DNA from: a virus
IMG/VR virus record: IMGVR_UViG_3300042540_000824
Coordinates: 1-43,986 of that record
Reading direction: 5' to 3' (one strand)
Length of the DNA: 43,986 nucleotides
Shown here: positions 6,058-13,446 of the stretch, piece by piece
Layout: each line of letters opens with the position of its first letter
How positions within the stretch are numbered: position 1 is the first letter of the stretch
Position numbers and translations under genes: made by a program
Notes under the pieces: generated by a model
Database searches by the model: none
What the model saw: the letters and a program-made list of their open reading frames with translations, nothing else
What the model was told of the DNA's origin: nothing

Positions 6058-8157
6058 TTGGCCAAGCGTAAGCCAACCCCTACCCCCAAGACTGACGCCC
6101 CCAAGGCCGCCTACGAGCAGCAGAAACAGGCGTCGTCATCGTGGAACCGACGCACCTCTGCGGCCGGTCGCGAGATCGGCGAAATCCCGCCGGTCACCAA
6201 CGCCAAGCGGGCCAAGGCCTGCCGCACCAGCTTCCGGCTTTTCTGCGAGACGTACCTCGCCGAGCTGTTCCCGCTCGCGTGGTCGCCCGACCACCTCACG
6301 GCCATCGGCAAGATCGAGGCCGCCGTCTTGCGTGGCGAGCTCTTCGCCTTCGCCATGCCGCGAGGCTCGGGCAAGACCACGCTGTGCGAGGCGGCCTGCC
6401 TCTGGGCTCTGCTCTACGGGCACCGCCCGTTCGTGATGCTAGTCGGTGCCGACCAGGCGATCAGCTGCTCGATGCTCGAAAGCATCAAATCGCACCTGGC
6501 CCAAAACGATCTGCTGCTCGAGGACTTCCCGGCGGCCTGCTATCCGATCCGCTGCCTGGAAGGCATCTCGGCCCGCGCCCGTGGGCAGACCTGCGACGGC
6601 GTGTCGACCTCGCTCGATTGGACGGCCGACCAGATCACCCTTCCCTGGATCCCCGGCGCGGCCTCGGCCGGCGCCGCCGTGCGGGTGGCCGGCATCACCG
6701 GTCGCATCCGCGGCGTGAAGCACACCCGCCCCGACGGGGCCACGGTGCGACCGTCGCTGGTGCTAATCGACGACCCGCAGACAGACGAGTCTGCGGCAAG
6801 CCCGGCCCAGGTCGCCACCAGAGAAAAAATCCTGTCCGGTGCGATTCTCGGCTTGGCCGGTCCCGGCGCGAAGATCGCCGGCCTCTGCACGATCACCGTC
6901 ATCCGGCCCGACGACCTGGCCGACCGTCTGCTGGACCGCAACCGGTCGCCTGCGTGGCAGGGCGAGCGGACGCAGCTGGTGTACGAGTGGCCGATCGAGG
7001 AGGAGCTCTGGAGCCAGTACGCCGAGATCCGCAGGCAGGGCCAGCGGGATGGCAGCGGCACCGGTGCCGCTGACGAGTTCTACGCGAGCCAGCGCGAGGC
7101 GATGGACAAGGGCAGCCGGGTGGCGTGGCCCGAGCGGCACAACGAAGACGAACTGTCGGCGATCCACCATGCGTGGAATCTTCGCATCGACCGGGGTGAG
7201 TCGGCATTCTTCGCCGAGTACCAAAACCAGCCGATGGCCGACGACATCTCCTCGGAGAAGCTCGACCGCAAAGCACTGGCCCAGCGGGCGGTGCGGCTGG
7301 CCCGGCTCACCGTGCCGCTCAATCACGACACCGTCACGGCGTTCGTCGACGTGCAGGAAAAACTCGTCTACTGGCTGGTGGCAAGTTGGAATCAATCCTT
7401 CGGCGGGCACGTGGTCGCCTACGGCACTTACCCTGACCAGGCGGCGAGCGTGTTCGAGGCCCAGACGGTGAAGAAGACCTTGGGCAGCGTGTCGAAGATG
7501 GGCTTCGAGGCGGCGCTGCGGGCCGGCCTCGACAAGACCGCCGAGCTGCTTCTCGGCCGCGAGTGGCAGCGCGAGGATGGGACCGCCATGCGGATCGATC
7601 GCCTGCTCGTCGATGCCAACTGGGGCAGGTCGACGACAACCGTGCGGACGTTTGTCAGGCAGTCGCCGTTTGCGGCCAGCATCTACCCGAGCCACGGCAA
7701 GGGCATCGGTGCATCATCGGCGCCGCTGGCCGAGAAGCGTGCTCGAGGTGACCGCCTTGGCCTCAACTGGCGAATCGGCCAAATCTCGGCCGGGCAGCGG
7801 TCGGTGACCTACGACACAAACTACTGGAAGAGCTTTGTGGCGGCGCGGCTGAGGATGGGCATCGGCGACCCCGAGGCAATCACGTTTCACGACGGCCATC
7901 ACGACCTGCTGATCCAACACCTCACAAGCGAGTTTCCGGTGCGGACCGAGGCCCGCGGCCGCGTGGTCGACGAGTGGCATTCGGCCGGACGGGAAAACCA
8001 TTGGCTCGACTGCTTGGTCGGGTCGGCGGTGGCGGCGAGCATCACCGGCCTGCAGCCGACGGCCACAGAGGCTGGCACGCGGGCCCGCCGAAAGATCACA
8101 CTGCCCACAGGCCAAGGCGGCCGCAAGGTAATCACCGTGAAGAGGCTGGGAGCATGA
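6058..8157 (+). CDS. Terminase large subunit
   Basis: 699 residues from a TTG start; GAAGG lies about ten bases upstream and an in-frame stop lies just before that. The N-terminal ATPase has a Walker A motif PRGSGKTT (101-108), a Walker B motif LVLIDDP with Asp238-Asp239, and a coupling-like segment around AGLCTITVIRPDDLADRL. The C-terminal RNase H-like nuclease shows Asp431 (TAFVDVQEK), Asp519 (LLVDANWG) and Asp612/Asp616 (FHDGHHDLL). It pumps DNA into the prohead and cuts the concatemer. It is longer than many terminases and has an Ala/Lys-rich N-terminal extension of about 60 residues. The small subunit is not certain; the helix-turn-helix protein at 5138 is a candidate. Confidence 0.92.
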   Translation: MAKRKPTPTPKTDAPKAAYEQQKQASSSWNRRTSAAGREIGEIPPVTNAKRAKACRTSFRLFCETYLAELFPLAWSPDHLTAIGKIEAAVLRGELFAFAMPRGSGKTTLCEAACLWALLYGHRPFVMLVGADQAISCSMLESIKSHLAQNDLLLEDFPAACYPIRCLEGISARARGQTCDGVSTSLDWTADQITLPWIPGAASAGAAVRVAGITGRIRGVKHTRPDGATVRPSLVLIDDPQTDESAASPAQVATREKILSGAILGLAGPGAKIAGLCTITVIRPDDLADRLLDRNRSPAWQGERTQLVYEWPIEEELWSQYAEIRRQGQRDGSGTGAADEFYASQREAMDKGSRVAWPERHNEDELSAIHHAWNLRIDRGESAFFAEYQNQPMADDISSEKLDRKALAQRAVRLARLTVPLNHDTVTAFVDVQEKLVYWLVASWNQSFGGHVVAYGTYPDQAASVFEAQTVKKTLGSVSKMGFEAALRAGLDKTAELLLGREWQREDGTAMRIDRLLVDANWGRSTTTVRTFVRQSPFAASIYPSHGKGIGASSAPLAEKRARGDRLGLNWRIGQISAGQRSVTYDTNYWKSFVAARLRMGIGDPEAITFHDGHHDLLIQHLTSEFPVRTEARGRVVDEWHSAGRENHWLDCLVGSAVAASITGLQPTATEAGTRARRKITLPTGQGGRKVITVKRLGA

Positions 8158-8300
8158 GCGGCAATCTGATCGCCCTCACGGGTTTGATTTACCTCTACGT
8201 GGCGGCGGAGCAGGCCTACCGCGGCAACATGGGCCTGGCGATCGCCTACGCCGGCTATGCGTCGGCCAATGTCGGCCTCTATCTCGTGGCGACCAAGTAG
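8154..8300 (+). CDS. 48-residue membrane protein
   Basis: Coupled to the terminase by ATGA. Two hydrophobic helices (about 5-18, LIALTGLIYLYVAAEQ, and 26-45, GLAIAYAGYASANVGLYLVA) separated by a short polar turn form a hairpin membrane protein. Tiny membrane proteins between terminase and portal are common in environmental phages; the function is unknown. Confidence 0.55.
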   Translation: MSGNLIALTGLIYLYVAAEQAYRGNMGLAIAYAGYASANVGLYLVATK

Positions 8301-8347
8301 CCACACCCCCTGCGGGTCGATGGGCATTCTGCCCTACCGTCGCTTCC
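8301..8347. promoter_or_regulatory. Gap with CCACACCCCCT motif
   Basis: CCACACCCCCT at 8301-8311 directly follows a stop codon and lies 37 bases before the next ATG. The same 11-mer recurs in gaps at 19033-19043 and 24426-24436, and as CCCCACCCCCT at 32764-32774, each ahead of a new gene block. It may mark transcription control of late-gene segments. Confidence 0.35.
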
Positions 8348-8551
8348 ATGAGCGACGAAGTATCCGACGCACTCAAGAGCGCGGCGCAGCAGCCCAAGCG
8401 CGTCCGCACCGATGCCGGTGAAGTTGAGGCCCACGACCTGCGCGAGCAGATCGAGGCCGACAAGTACCTCGCCGCCAAGGCTGCGGCCTCGAGCACCAAC
8501 AAGCACCGCGGCCTGCGGTTCAATCGCATCATCCCGCCGGGGACGATCTAG
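8348..8551 (+). CDS. Small head-joining (gpW-position) protein
   Basis: 67 residues between large terminase and portal, the place and size of lambda gpW (68 residues) and its functional equivalents. It reads as a charged helical protein (HDLREQIEADKYLAAKAAAS) ending in RGLRFNRIIPPGTI, an ending often seen in this phage position. It would attach to the portal ring during head completion. Assignment is by position and general form, not a clear domain match. The stop abuts the portal GTG. Confidence 0.5.
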   Translation: MSDEVSDALKSAAQQPKRVRTDAGEVEAHDLREQIEADKYLAAKAAASSTNKHRGLRFNRIIPPGTI

Positions 8552-9994
8552 GTGGCGTTCCTCGACCTTTTCCGAGGCCAGCAAAAGCCCCGCCCGGCGG
8601 CGGTACCGTCGGTGCGTGCCCGCTTCGATGCGGCCGAGCGTGGCGATGATTACAAGCACTGGCAAAACGCCGACGCCTTCGCGGCCGATGCGGCCTTGTC
8701 GCCGTTTGTTCGCCGCACAATGCGGAACCGGGCCCGCTACGAGCGAGCCAACAACAGCTACCTGGCCGGGATCTCCGGCACGCTGGCCAATGACCTGATC
8801 GGCACCGGCCCCCGGCTGCAGCTCGACATCGGCGACGACGAGGCCGCCCGCACCGTGGAGCGGCTGTTTTTCGATTGGGGCTGGACGGTCGACCTGCCGG
8901 CCAAGCTGCGGACCATGCGCGAGGCCCTGGTCGTCGACGGCGAGGCATTCGCCCTCATGGTCAACAACTCACGGCTTTCCGGCGTGCAACTCGACCTGCG
9001 GCTGGTCGAGGCCGAGATGGTGGCCACGCCGACCGAGCTCATGAGCCAGACGATCACGCCCGAGGGCAATGTGGTCGACGGCCTGGAGTTCGACGCGATT
9101 GGCAACGTCATCGCCTACCAAGTGCTCAACTTCCACCCGGGCAGCAATTACCGAGTAAACAATCTGCAATTTCAGCGGGTGCCGTCGGGCCAGATGGTGC
9201 ACTGGTTCAAGGCCGTTCGGCCTGGCCAGCATCGCGGCATCCCTGAGGTGGCCCCGGCTCTGAAGCTCTTCGGCCAGCTGCGTCGCTACACCGAGGCCGT
9301 GATCGCTGCGGCTGAGACGGCGGCCGACCTGGCTGCGTTCATCCACAGCAACTCGCCGGCCGCAGAGGTTGACGAAGTCGACGCCTTCGCCGCTCTGGAG
9401 ATCAGCAAACGGACGCTGACCACGCTGCCGGAAGGGTGGGACATCTCGCAGCTGAAGGCTGAGCAGCCGACCACGCAGTACCCCGCGTTCGTGCGGTGCA
9501 TCTTGAACGAGATCGCCCGGTGTATGCAGCTGCCGTACAACGTCGCCGCACTCGACAGCAGCACCTACAACTACGCCTCCGGCCGCATGGACCACCAGGT
9601 CCACGCGATGAATCAGCGGGTGGAGCGGGACCAGCTTGAGCGGACGATGCTCGATCGCGTGCTCGCCGCGTGGGTCAACGAGGCCAGCCTCGCCGGCGTG
9701 CTGCCGGCCGCCCTGCCGCCATTCTCGGAGTGGAACTGGGCGTGGGTGTGGGACGGTAAAGACCACGTCGACCCGCTCAAGGAAGCCAACGCGACGCAGA
9801 CCAGATTGCAGAGCCATACCACCACGCTGGCTGCGGAATACGCCCGGCAAGGCAAGCGGTGGGACGTGGAGCTGAGGCAACGCGCCGCCGAGATCGCCCT
9901 CATGAAGGAGCTCGGCCTCGTGCTCGATCTCCTGCCAGACGGCAACTACCCCGGCGCGACTCCCGAGGACATCCCCGAGGAGGCCGACGGGTGA
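8552..9994 (+). CDS. Portal protein (lambda-type)
   Basis: 480 residues from a GTG start. Typical lambda-family portal features: an N-terminal RARFDAAERGDDYKHW segment, then SPFVRRTMRNRARYERANNS and YLAGISGTLANDLIGTGPRL; a central QVLNFHPG / QMVHWFKAVRPGQHRGIPEV block; a helical stem near RYTEAVIAAAETAADLAAFI; and EIARCMQLPYNVAALDSSTY with NYASGRMDHQVH in the C-terminal third. Twelve copies form the DNA gate at one head vertex and dock the terminase. Its stop overlaps a tiny acidic gene (GTGA). Confidence 0.93.
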   Translation: MAFLDLFRGQQKPRPAAVPSVRARFDAAERGDDYKHWQNADAFAADAALSPFVRRTMRNRARYERANNSYLAGISGTLANDLIGTGPRLQLDIGDDEAARTVERLFFDWGWTVDLPAKLRTMREALVVDGEAFALMVNNSRLSGVQLDLRLVEAEMVATPTELMSQTITPEGNVVDGLEFDAIGNVIAYQVLNFHPGSNYRVNNLQFQRVPSGQMVHWFKAVRPGQHRGIPEVAPALKLFGQLRRYTEAVIAAAETAADLAAFIHSNSPAAEVDEVDAFAALEISKRTLTTLPEGWDISQLKAEQPTTQYPAFVRCILNEIARCMQLPYNVAALDSSTYNYASGRMDHQVHAMNQRVERDQLERTMLDRVLAAWVNEASLAGVLPAALPPFSEWNWAWVWDGKDHVDPLKEANATQTRLQSHTTTLAAEYARQGKRWDVELRQRAAEIALMKELGLVLDLLPDGNYPGATPEDIPEEADG

Positions 9995-10059
9995 TCGCTA
10001 TCGAGTTTGAAGACGAAGACGACATCGACACCGGCATCGAGTTCGGGAGAACACAATGA
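9991..10059 (+). CDS. 22-residue acidic peptide between portal and protease
   Basis: Reads MIAIEFEDEDDIDTGIEFGR and ends TQ. The GTG start overlaps the portal stop (GTGA) and its TGA stop overlaps the protease ATG (ATGA), so ribosomes could move through it without leaving the message. Half of the residues are Asp or Glu. It is either a real acidic miniprotein or a coupling element for translating the next gene. Confidence 0.45.
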   Translation: MIAIEFEDEDDIDTGIEFGRTQ

Positions 10060-11888
10060 GCAACATCAAACTGAGCACCGAAGTGACCTTCCTGCAGGCC
10101 GCCGAGGGCGAGGCCGCGTCGGGTGCCAAGAAGTTTCGCATCGTCGCCTACACCGGCGCACAGATCCGCCAGGCGTGGAGCCGTGAGCCGGTCGTGATCG
10201 ACCTGGCCGGCATGACGCTCCCCAGCACGATCCCAATCGTGTTCGGCCACGACTACTCGCTCGGCTCAATCCTTGGGCAGGGCCGGCCGAGTGTGCAGGG
10301 CGGCCAGCTGGTCGTCGAAGGCGAGATCCTCGCTGACTCTGATGCCGCTCGTCAGGTGCTCGCGCTGGCTGCCGCTGGCTACGAGTGGCAGGCGAGCGTC
10401 GGCGCCGATGTCGGCCGCCACCTTCGCTTTGGTGAAGACCAGAGCACCACCGCAAACGGGCAGACCCTCGTCGGGCCTGTCCGAGTCGTTCGGGCCTCCA
10501 CGCTGCGGGAGACCTCTTTCGTGACCCTCGGGGCCGACCGCAGCACGGCCATCTCTATCGCGGCCGAAGAGGCCTCAGAGGAGCTACTCATGGCGGACAA
10601 CGCCACACCCCAGCCCGCGGACGAGGTCATCGAGACCCCGGTCGTGGCAGCCGCGGCGAGCGTCGCCGTGGAGCCCGAGAAGATCGAGGACAAGAGCAAC
10701 GAGCTCAAGGCCGAGATCGCAGCACTCACCGAAAAGGTTTCCAACATGGAAAAACTGCAAGCGGCTCGCGATGAGCGGCCCGCGGCCCCTGCGGTCCACG
10801 TGGCCCAGCCGGCCGTGACGCCCGAAGTGATCGAGGCCAGCTTCGCCCTCCAGGGCGGGCTGCCCAACGTGGAACGGCACTACGACGCGAAGACCCTCGA
10901 GGCGGCCCACAAGGCCCGTCGCGAGCTGTCTCTCGGCGAGGTGCTGGTGCAGGCCGCTGTAGCCAATGGCTACGACGGCAGCAAGCGGGTGACCGCTTCC
11001 ACGCTGCGGCCGATTCTGGCTGCCGCGTGGGCGACGCACTCGATCTCGGGCATCCTGAGCTCTACGGTCAACAAGTTCCTCCTGTCCGGCTTTGATAGCG
11101 TCGAGTCGGCCTGGCGGTCGATCTCGGCGGTTCGCAGCGTCAATGATTTTAAGACGCTGACGAGCTACCGGCTCAACGGCGGCTTCAAGTTCGAGCAGGT
11201 CGGCAACGGCGGCGAACTGAAGAACGCCGGCGCGAGCGACGAGTCGCGGACGATCAGCGCAGACACCTACGGCATCATGACCTCGGTCACGCGGACCGAT
11301 CTCATCAATGATGACCTTGGTGCTCTGACTGCCGTTCCGCAGCGGATCGGTCGCGGCGGTGCGCTGAAGTTGAACGATGTCTTCTGGGCTGCGTTCCAGG
11401 ATGACGCGAGCTTCTTCACCACGGCCCGCGGCAACAAGAAGACCTCGGCCGGTGCTCTTAGCATCTCGACGCTGAAGACCATCGCCACGATGTTCCGCAA
11501 GCTCCGCGATCCCGACGGCAACCCGGTTGCCATCGAGCCGCGGCTGCTGCTTGTCCCGGTTGACCAGGAGCTCGCCGCTGCCGAGATCATGGGCTCGACC
11601 CTGATCCAGAGCGGTGCGACTGGCGGCCAGCCGGAGCGGAACGTCATGGCCGGTAGGTACCAGGTGGTCGCCTCGACCTACCTGAGCAACGCCGATGACT
11701 TCTACCTCCTCGCCAGCCCGGCCGACCTGCCGGTGATGGAGGTGGCGTTCTTGAACGGCGTGCAGAGCCCGATCGTGGAAACGGCCGAGGCCGATTTCAA
11801 CACGTTGGGTGTGCAGATGCGTGGTTACTTCGACTTTGGCGTAGCCAAGGCCGAGTACCTCGCCGGCATCAAGGCCGACGTGTCCTGA
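10056..11888 (+). CDS. Fused prohead protease and major capsid protein (HK97-like)
   Basis: 610 residues. Residues ~1-175 look like an S78-type prohead protease: KKFRIVAYTGAQIRQAW, PIVFGHD with candidate catalytic His65, EWQASVGAD with candidate Ser114, then VRVVRASTLRETSFVTLGAD. Residues ~180-265 are a Pro/Ala linker and coiled coil (IEDKSNELKAEIAALTEKVS) that could act as a scaffold. Residues ~280-610 are the capsid shell domain (LSGFDSVESAWRSISAVRSV, TDLINDDLGALTAVPQRIGR, KLNDVFWAAFQDDASFFTTA, end RGYFDFGVAKAEYLAGIKAD). Normally two or three separate genes perform these tasks. The fusion would deliver protease and scaffold covalently with the shell subunit and be cut during maturation. An internal ribosome-binding site is listed separately. 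Confidence 0.85.
   Translation: MSNIKLSTEVTFLQAAEGEAASGAKKFRIVAYTGAQIRQAWSREPVVIDLAGMTLPSTIPIVFGHDYSLGSILGQGRPSVQGGQLVVEGEILADSDAARQVLALAAAGYEWQASVGADVGRHLRFGEDQSTTANGQTLVGPVRVVRASTLRETSFVTLGADRSTAISIAAEEASEELLMADNATPQPADEVIETPVVAAAASVAVEPEKIEDKSNELKAEIAALTEKVSNMEKLQAARDERPAAPAVHVAQPAVTPEVIEASFALQGGLPNVERHYDAKTLEAAHKARRELSLGEVLVQAAVANGYDGSKRVTASTLRPILAAAWATHSISGILSSTVNKFLLSGFDSVESAWRSISAVRSVNDFKTLTSYRLNGGFKFEQVGNGGELKNAGASDESRTISADTYGIMTSVTRTDLINDDLGALTAVPQRIGRGGALKLNDVFWAAFQDDASFFTTARGNKKTSAGALSISTLKTIATMFRKLRDPDGNPVAIEPRLLLVPVDQELAAAEIMGSTLIQSGATGGQPERNVMAGRYQVVASTYLSNADDFYLLASPADLPVMEVAFLNGVQSPIVETAEADFNTLGVQMRGYFDFGVAKAEYLAGIKADVS
10577..10592 (+). promoter_or_regulatory. Internal ribosome-binding site and ATG within the protease-capsid gene
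   Basis: AGAGGAG (10577-10583) stands six bases before an in-frame ATG at 10590 (codon 179), exactly where the protease domain ends. Initiation here would give a separate 432-residue scaffold-plus-capsid protein in addition to the full fusion. Lambda uses an internal start in the same way for its scaffold within gene C. The AGAGGAG also encodes part of the Glu-Glu run, so it could be chance. Confidence 0.5.
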
Positions 11889-11894
11889 CATTGA

Positions 11895-11928
11895 CCAGGC
11901 GGGCCGGTGATCGTGCCGGCCCGCCTGG
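11895..11928 (+). terminator. Strong hairpin after the capsid gene
   Basis: CCAGGCGGGCCGG (11895-11907) and CCGGCCCGCCTGG (11916-11928) form a perfect 13-bp stem with an 8-base loop, seven bases past the capsid stop. The following ATCTTCTTTCTCC is pyrimidine-rich but not a pure U-run. It may be a terminator, a partial attenuator or a 3' mRNA stabiliser for the most highly needed transcript. Confidence 0.7.
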
Positions 11929-11966
11929 ATCTTCTTTCTCCAACCATAGAAACGAGGTGATCTACG

Positions 11967-12284
11967 ATGGCTTCCTATGTGCAAAAAGGCGACGTGCTTG
12001 ATTACACGCCCGCCGCTGCTGTCGCCGCTGGCGACGTTGTTGTGATCGGGTCGCTGGTGGGCGTCGCTCCTGTGGCGATTGCTGCCAACAAGATGGGTTC
12101 GCTCGCGGTCGACGGCGTCTTCTCGATGCCGTGTGCTACGGGTGCGACCGGTGCCCAGGGTTCGGCGATCAACTGGTACGCGGTTTCCGGCGTGGCGCAT
12201 GCCTCGACGGGCGTCGCGGCCGGCAAGCTCGCCAAGGCTCGCGTTGCCGACGACACGAGCGTCCACGTGATCCTCAACAAGTAG
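11967..12284 (+). CDS. DUF2190-like capsid-associated protein
   Basis: 105 residues with a GAGGTGAT ribosome-binding site. YVQKGDVLDYTPAAAVAAGD, VVIGSLVGVAP, GSLAVDGVFSMP and VAAGKLAKARVADD, ending in VHVILNK, match the small all-beta DUF2190 family, which commonly follows major capsid genes and includes head decoration/cement proteins. Hairpins on both sides isolate it as its own transcription or mRNA-stability unit, consistent with a need for many copies. Confidence 0.7.
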   Translation: MASYVQKGDVLDYTPAAAVAAGDVVVIGSLVGVAPVAIAANKMGSLAVDGVFSMPCATGATGAQGSAINWYAVSGVAHASTGVAAGKLAKARVADDTSVHVILNK

Positions 12285-12296
12285 TTCGAGACCACA

Positions 12297-12350
12297 CCGC
12301 AACCCCTCGCTGGCGCGTTTCACCTTCCGCGCGCCGCGAGGGCGTTGCGG
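12297..12350 (+). terminator. Long hairpin after the DUF2190 gene
   Basis: CCGCAAC-CCCTCGC (12297-12310) pairs with GCGAGGG-C-GTTGCGG (12336-12350) with one bulged base, and GGCGCG/CGCGCC extends the stem toward the loop. No U-run follows, so it is an attenuator or mRNA-stability element more than a textbook terminator. The connector gene begins 23 bases downstream. Confidence 0.6.
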
Positions 12351-12372
12351 GTGGAAACCCTAGAGGTGTGGC

Positions 12373-13053
12373 GTGGCCGATCTACTGGCAGCTGGTGCGG
12401 CATGGATGGCGGGACAGCTCGAGGCTGCCGCCGGCCGCACCGTCACGTACAAGCGCGGCCAGAGCCAGGCCTACCTGACCGCCACCGTTGGCCAGTCAAC
12501 GTTTGAGTCAGCCGACGCCAACGGCGTGATCGAGCGGTGGGAGTCTCGCGATTTTATCGTGAGGTCGTCGGCGCTGCCGTTTGGCGAGCCGCAACGGCAC
12601 GATCAGATCCTTGAGACGCTTGGCAATGCTGGCGTGGCCTACGAGGTCCGCAGCCCGCGTGGCGTTCCGCTGTGGCACTACGGCGACGCGTTCCGCAATG
12701 TGATCCGCATTCACACGACGCTGATTCAAGACAATGCGACGCTTTCGGGAGCCTTCTTGACCAGGTGGTACGGGGCGTCGGCTCTGGCCAGCCTCACCGA
12801 CGCGCAGATCACCACAAACCTCGCCAGCGACGTGGCCGATTCGTTCGTACAGACGCGCGACATCGTGTGCGACGGCGAATACATCTACTTCGTGCTGGCG
12901 GCCGTGCTGGGGCCGCCGACCTTCACCGTGGGTGGCCTAGTAAACACGGCTTGGCAGTCGACGACCCGTCGGATCGCATTCACCGGCCTCGACTACACGC
13001 TGTACCGGTCGACCTATCCGCTCACGGGAACGATCCGCGTATCGCTGGCATAG
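12373..13053 (+). CDS. Head-tail connector with an added C-terminal knob-like domain
   Basis: 226 residues from GTG with AGAGGTG upstream. Residues ~1-118 resemble small head-closure/joining proteins: LLAAGAAWMAGQLEAAAGRT, VTYKRG, ERWESRDFIVRS and LWHYGDAFRNVIRIHTTLI. Residues ~120-226 are an extra domain not needed for joining: RWYGASALASLTDAQITTNL, then CDGEYIYFVLAAVLGPPTFT, and the end YRSTYPLTGTIRVSLA. This second pattern is one I associate with C-terminal domains of tail fibres and other surface proteins. The fusion would place an exposed domain at the neck. The first domain is fairly sure; the second is by resemblance. Confidence 0.65.
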   Translation: MADLLAAGAAWMAGQLEAAAGRTVTYKRGQSQAYLTATVGQSTFESADANGVIERWESRDFIVRSSALPFGEPQRHDQILETLGNAGVAYEVRSPRGVPLWHYGDAFRNVIRIHTTLIQDNATLSGAFLTRWYGASALASLTDAQITTNLASDVADSFVQTRDIVCDGEYIYFVLAAVLGPPTFTVGGLVNTAWQSTTRRIAFTGLDYTLYRSTYPLTGTIRVSLA

Positions 13054-13057
13054 ATGA

Positions 13058-13438
13058 ATGTCGCAGATCCAAGGAACCAACGTCGCCGCACCAGTCGTGC
13101 CGTTTTCTACGGCCGATGTGCACCCATCTCACGAAGCAGCATACGGCAAAGGTGGCTACCGATCGGTGGCCAATGCCACGCAGCGGAACGCCATACCCGC
13201 TGCCCGCCGAGAGGCGGGAATGTTGGTATACGTCCAAGACACAGGCGTGATCTTTCAGTTGGCGCCAGACCTGTCGAGCTGGGTTTCGCTGTCACTGGGA
13301 AGCGGCCCCGCAGGGTCGCTGGCCGTCTTGAGTGACACCGACATCCAGAACATTGCCAACGGCGATTTGCTTCGATACTCAAACTCAAAATGGCGTAACT
13401 CGCCCGAAGACAACGTCACAGACGGCGGCAACTTTTAG
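13058..13438 (+). CDS. Fibre-associated structural protein
   Basis: 126 residues. The core with RNAIPAARREAGMLVYVQDT and VIFQLAPDLSSW is a pattern common in phage fibre or spike accessory proteins (strand-rich, 'value or display' type module). A C-terminal stretch (LSDTDIQNIANGDLLRYSNS) continues the fibre-like repeats and the protein ends in GGNF. It opens the adhesion cassette and is followed, after an AGGAGAG site, by the long fibre gene. Confidence 0.55.
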   Translation: MSQIQGTNVAAPVVPFSTADVHPSHEAAYGKGGYRSVANATQRNAIPAARREAGMLVYVQDTGVIFQLAPDLSSWVSLSLGSGPAGSLAVLSDTDIQNIANGDLLRYSNSKWRNSPEDNVTDGGNF

Positions 13439-13446
13439 GAGAGATC

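Noticed and set aside
6141-7073. 310-codon open frame within the terminase gene
   Set aside because: Low-complexity Arg/Gly/Pro/His sequence, no ribosome site, and fully covered by terminase motifs in the true frame.
10584-12323. 579-codon open frame on the - strand across the capsid gene
   Set aside because: Antisense shadow with His/Arg/Asp-rich composition; covers two genes and a strong hairpin, no plausible promoter or motif.
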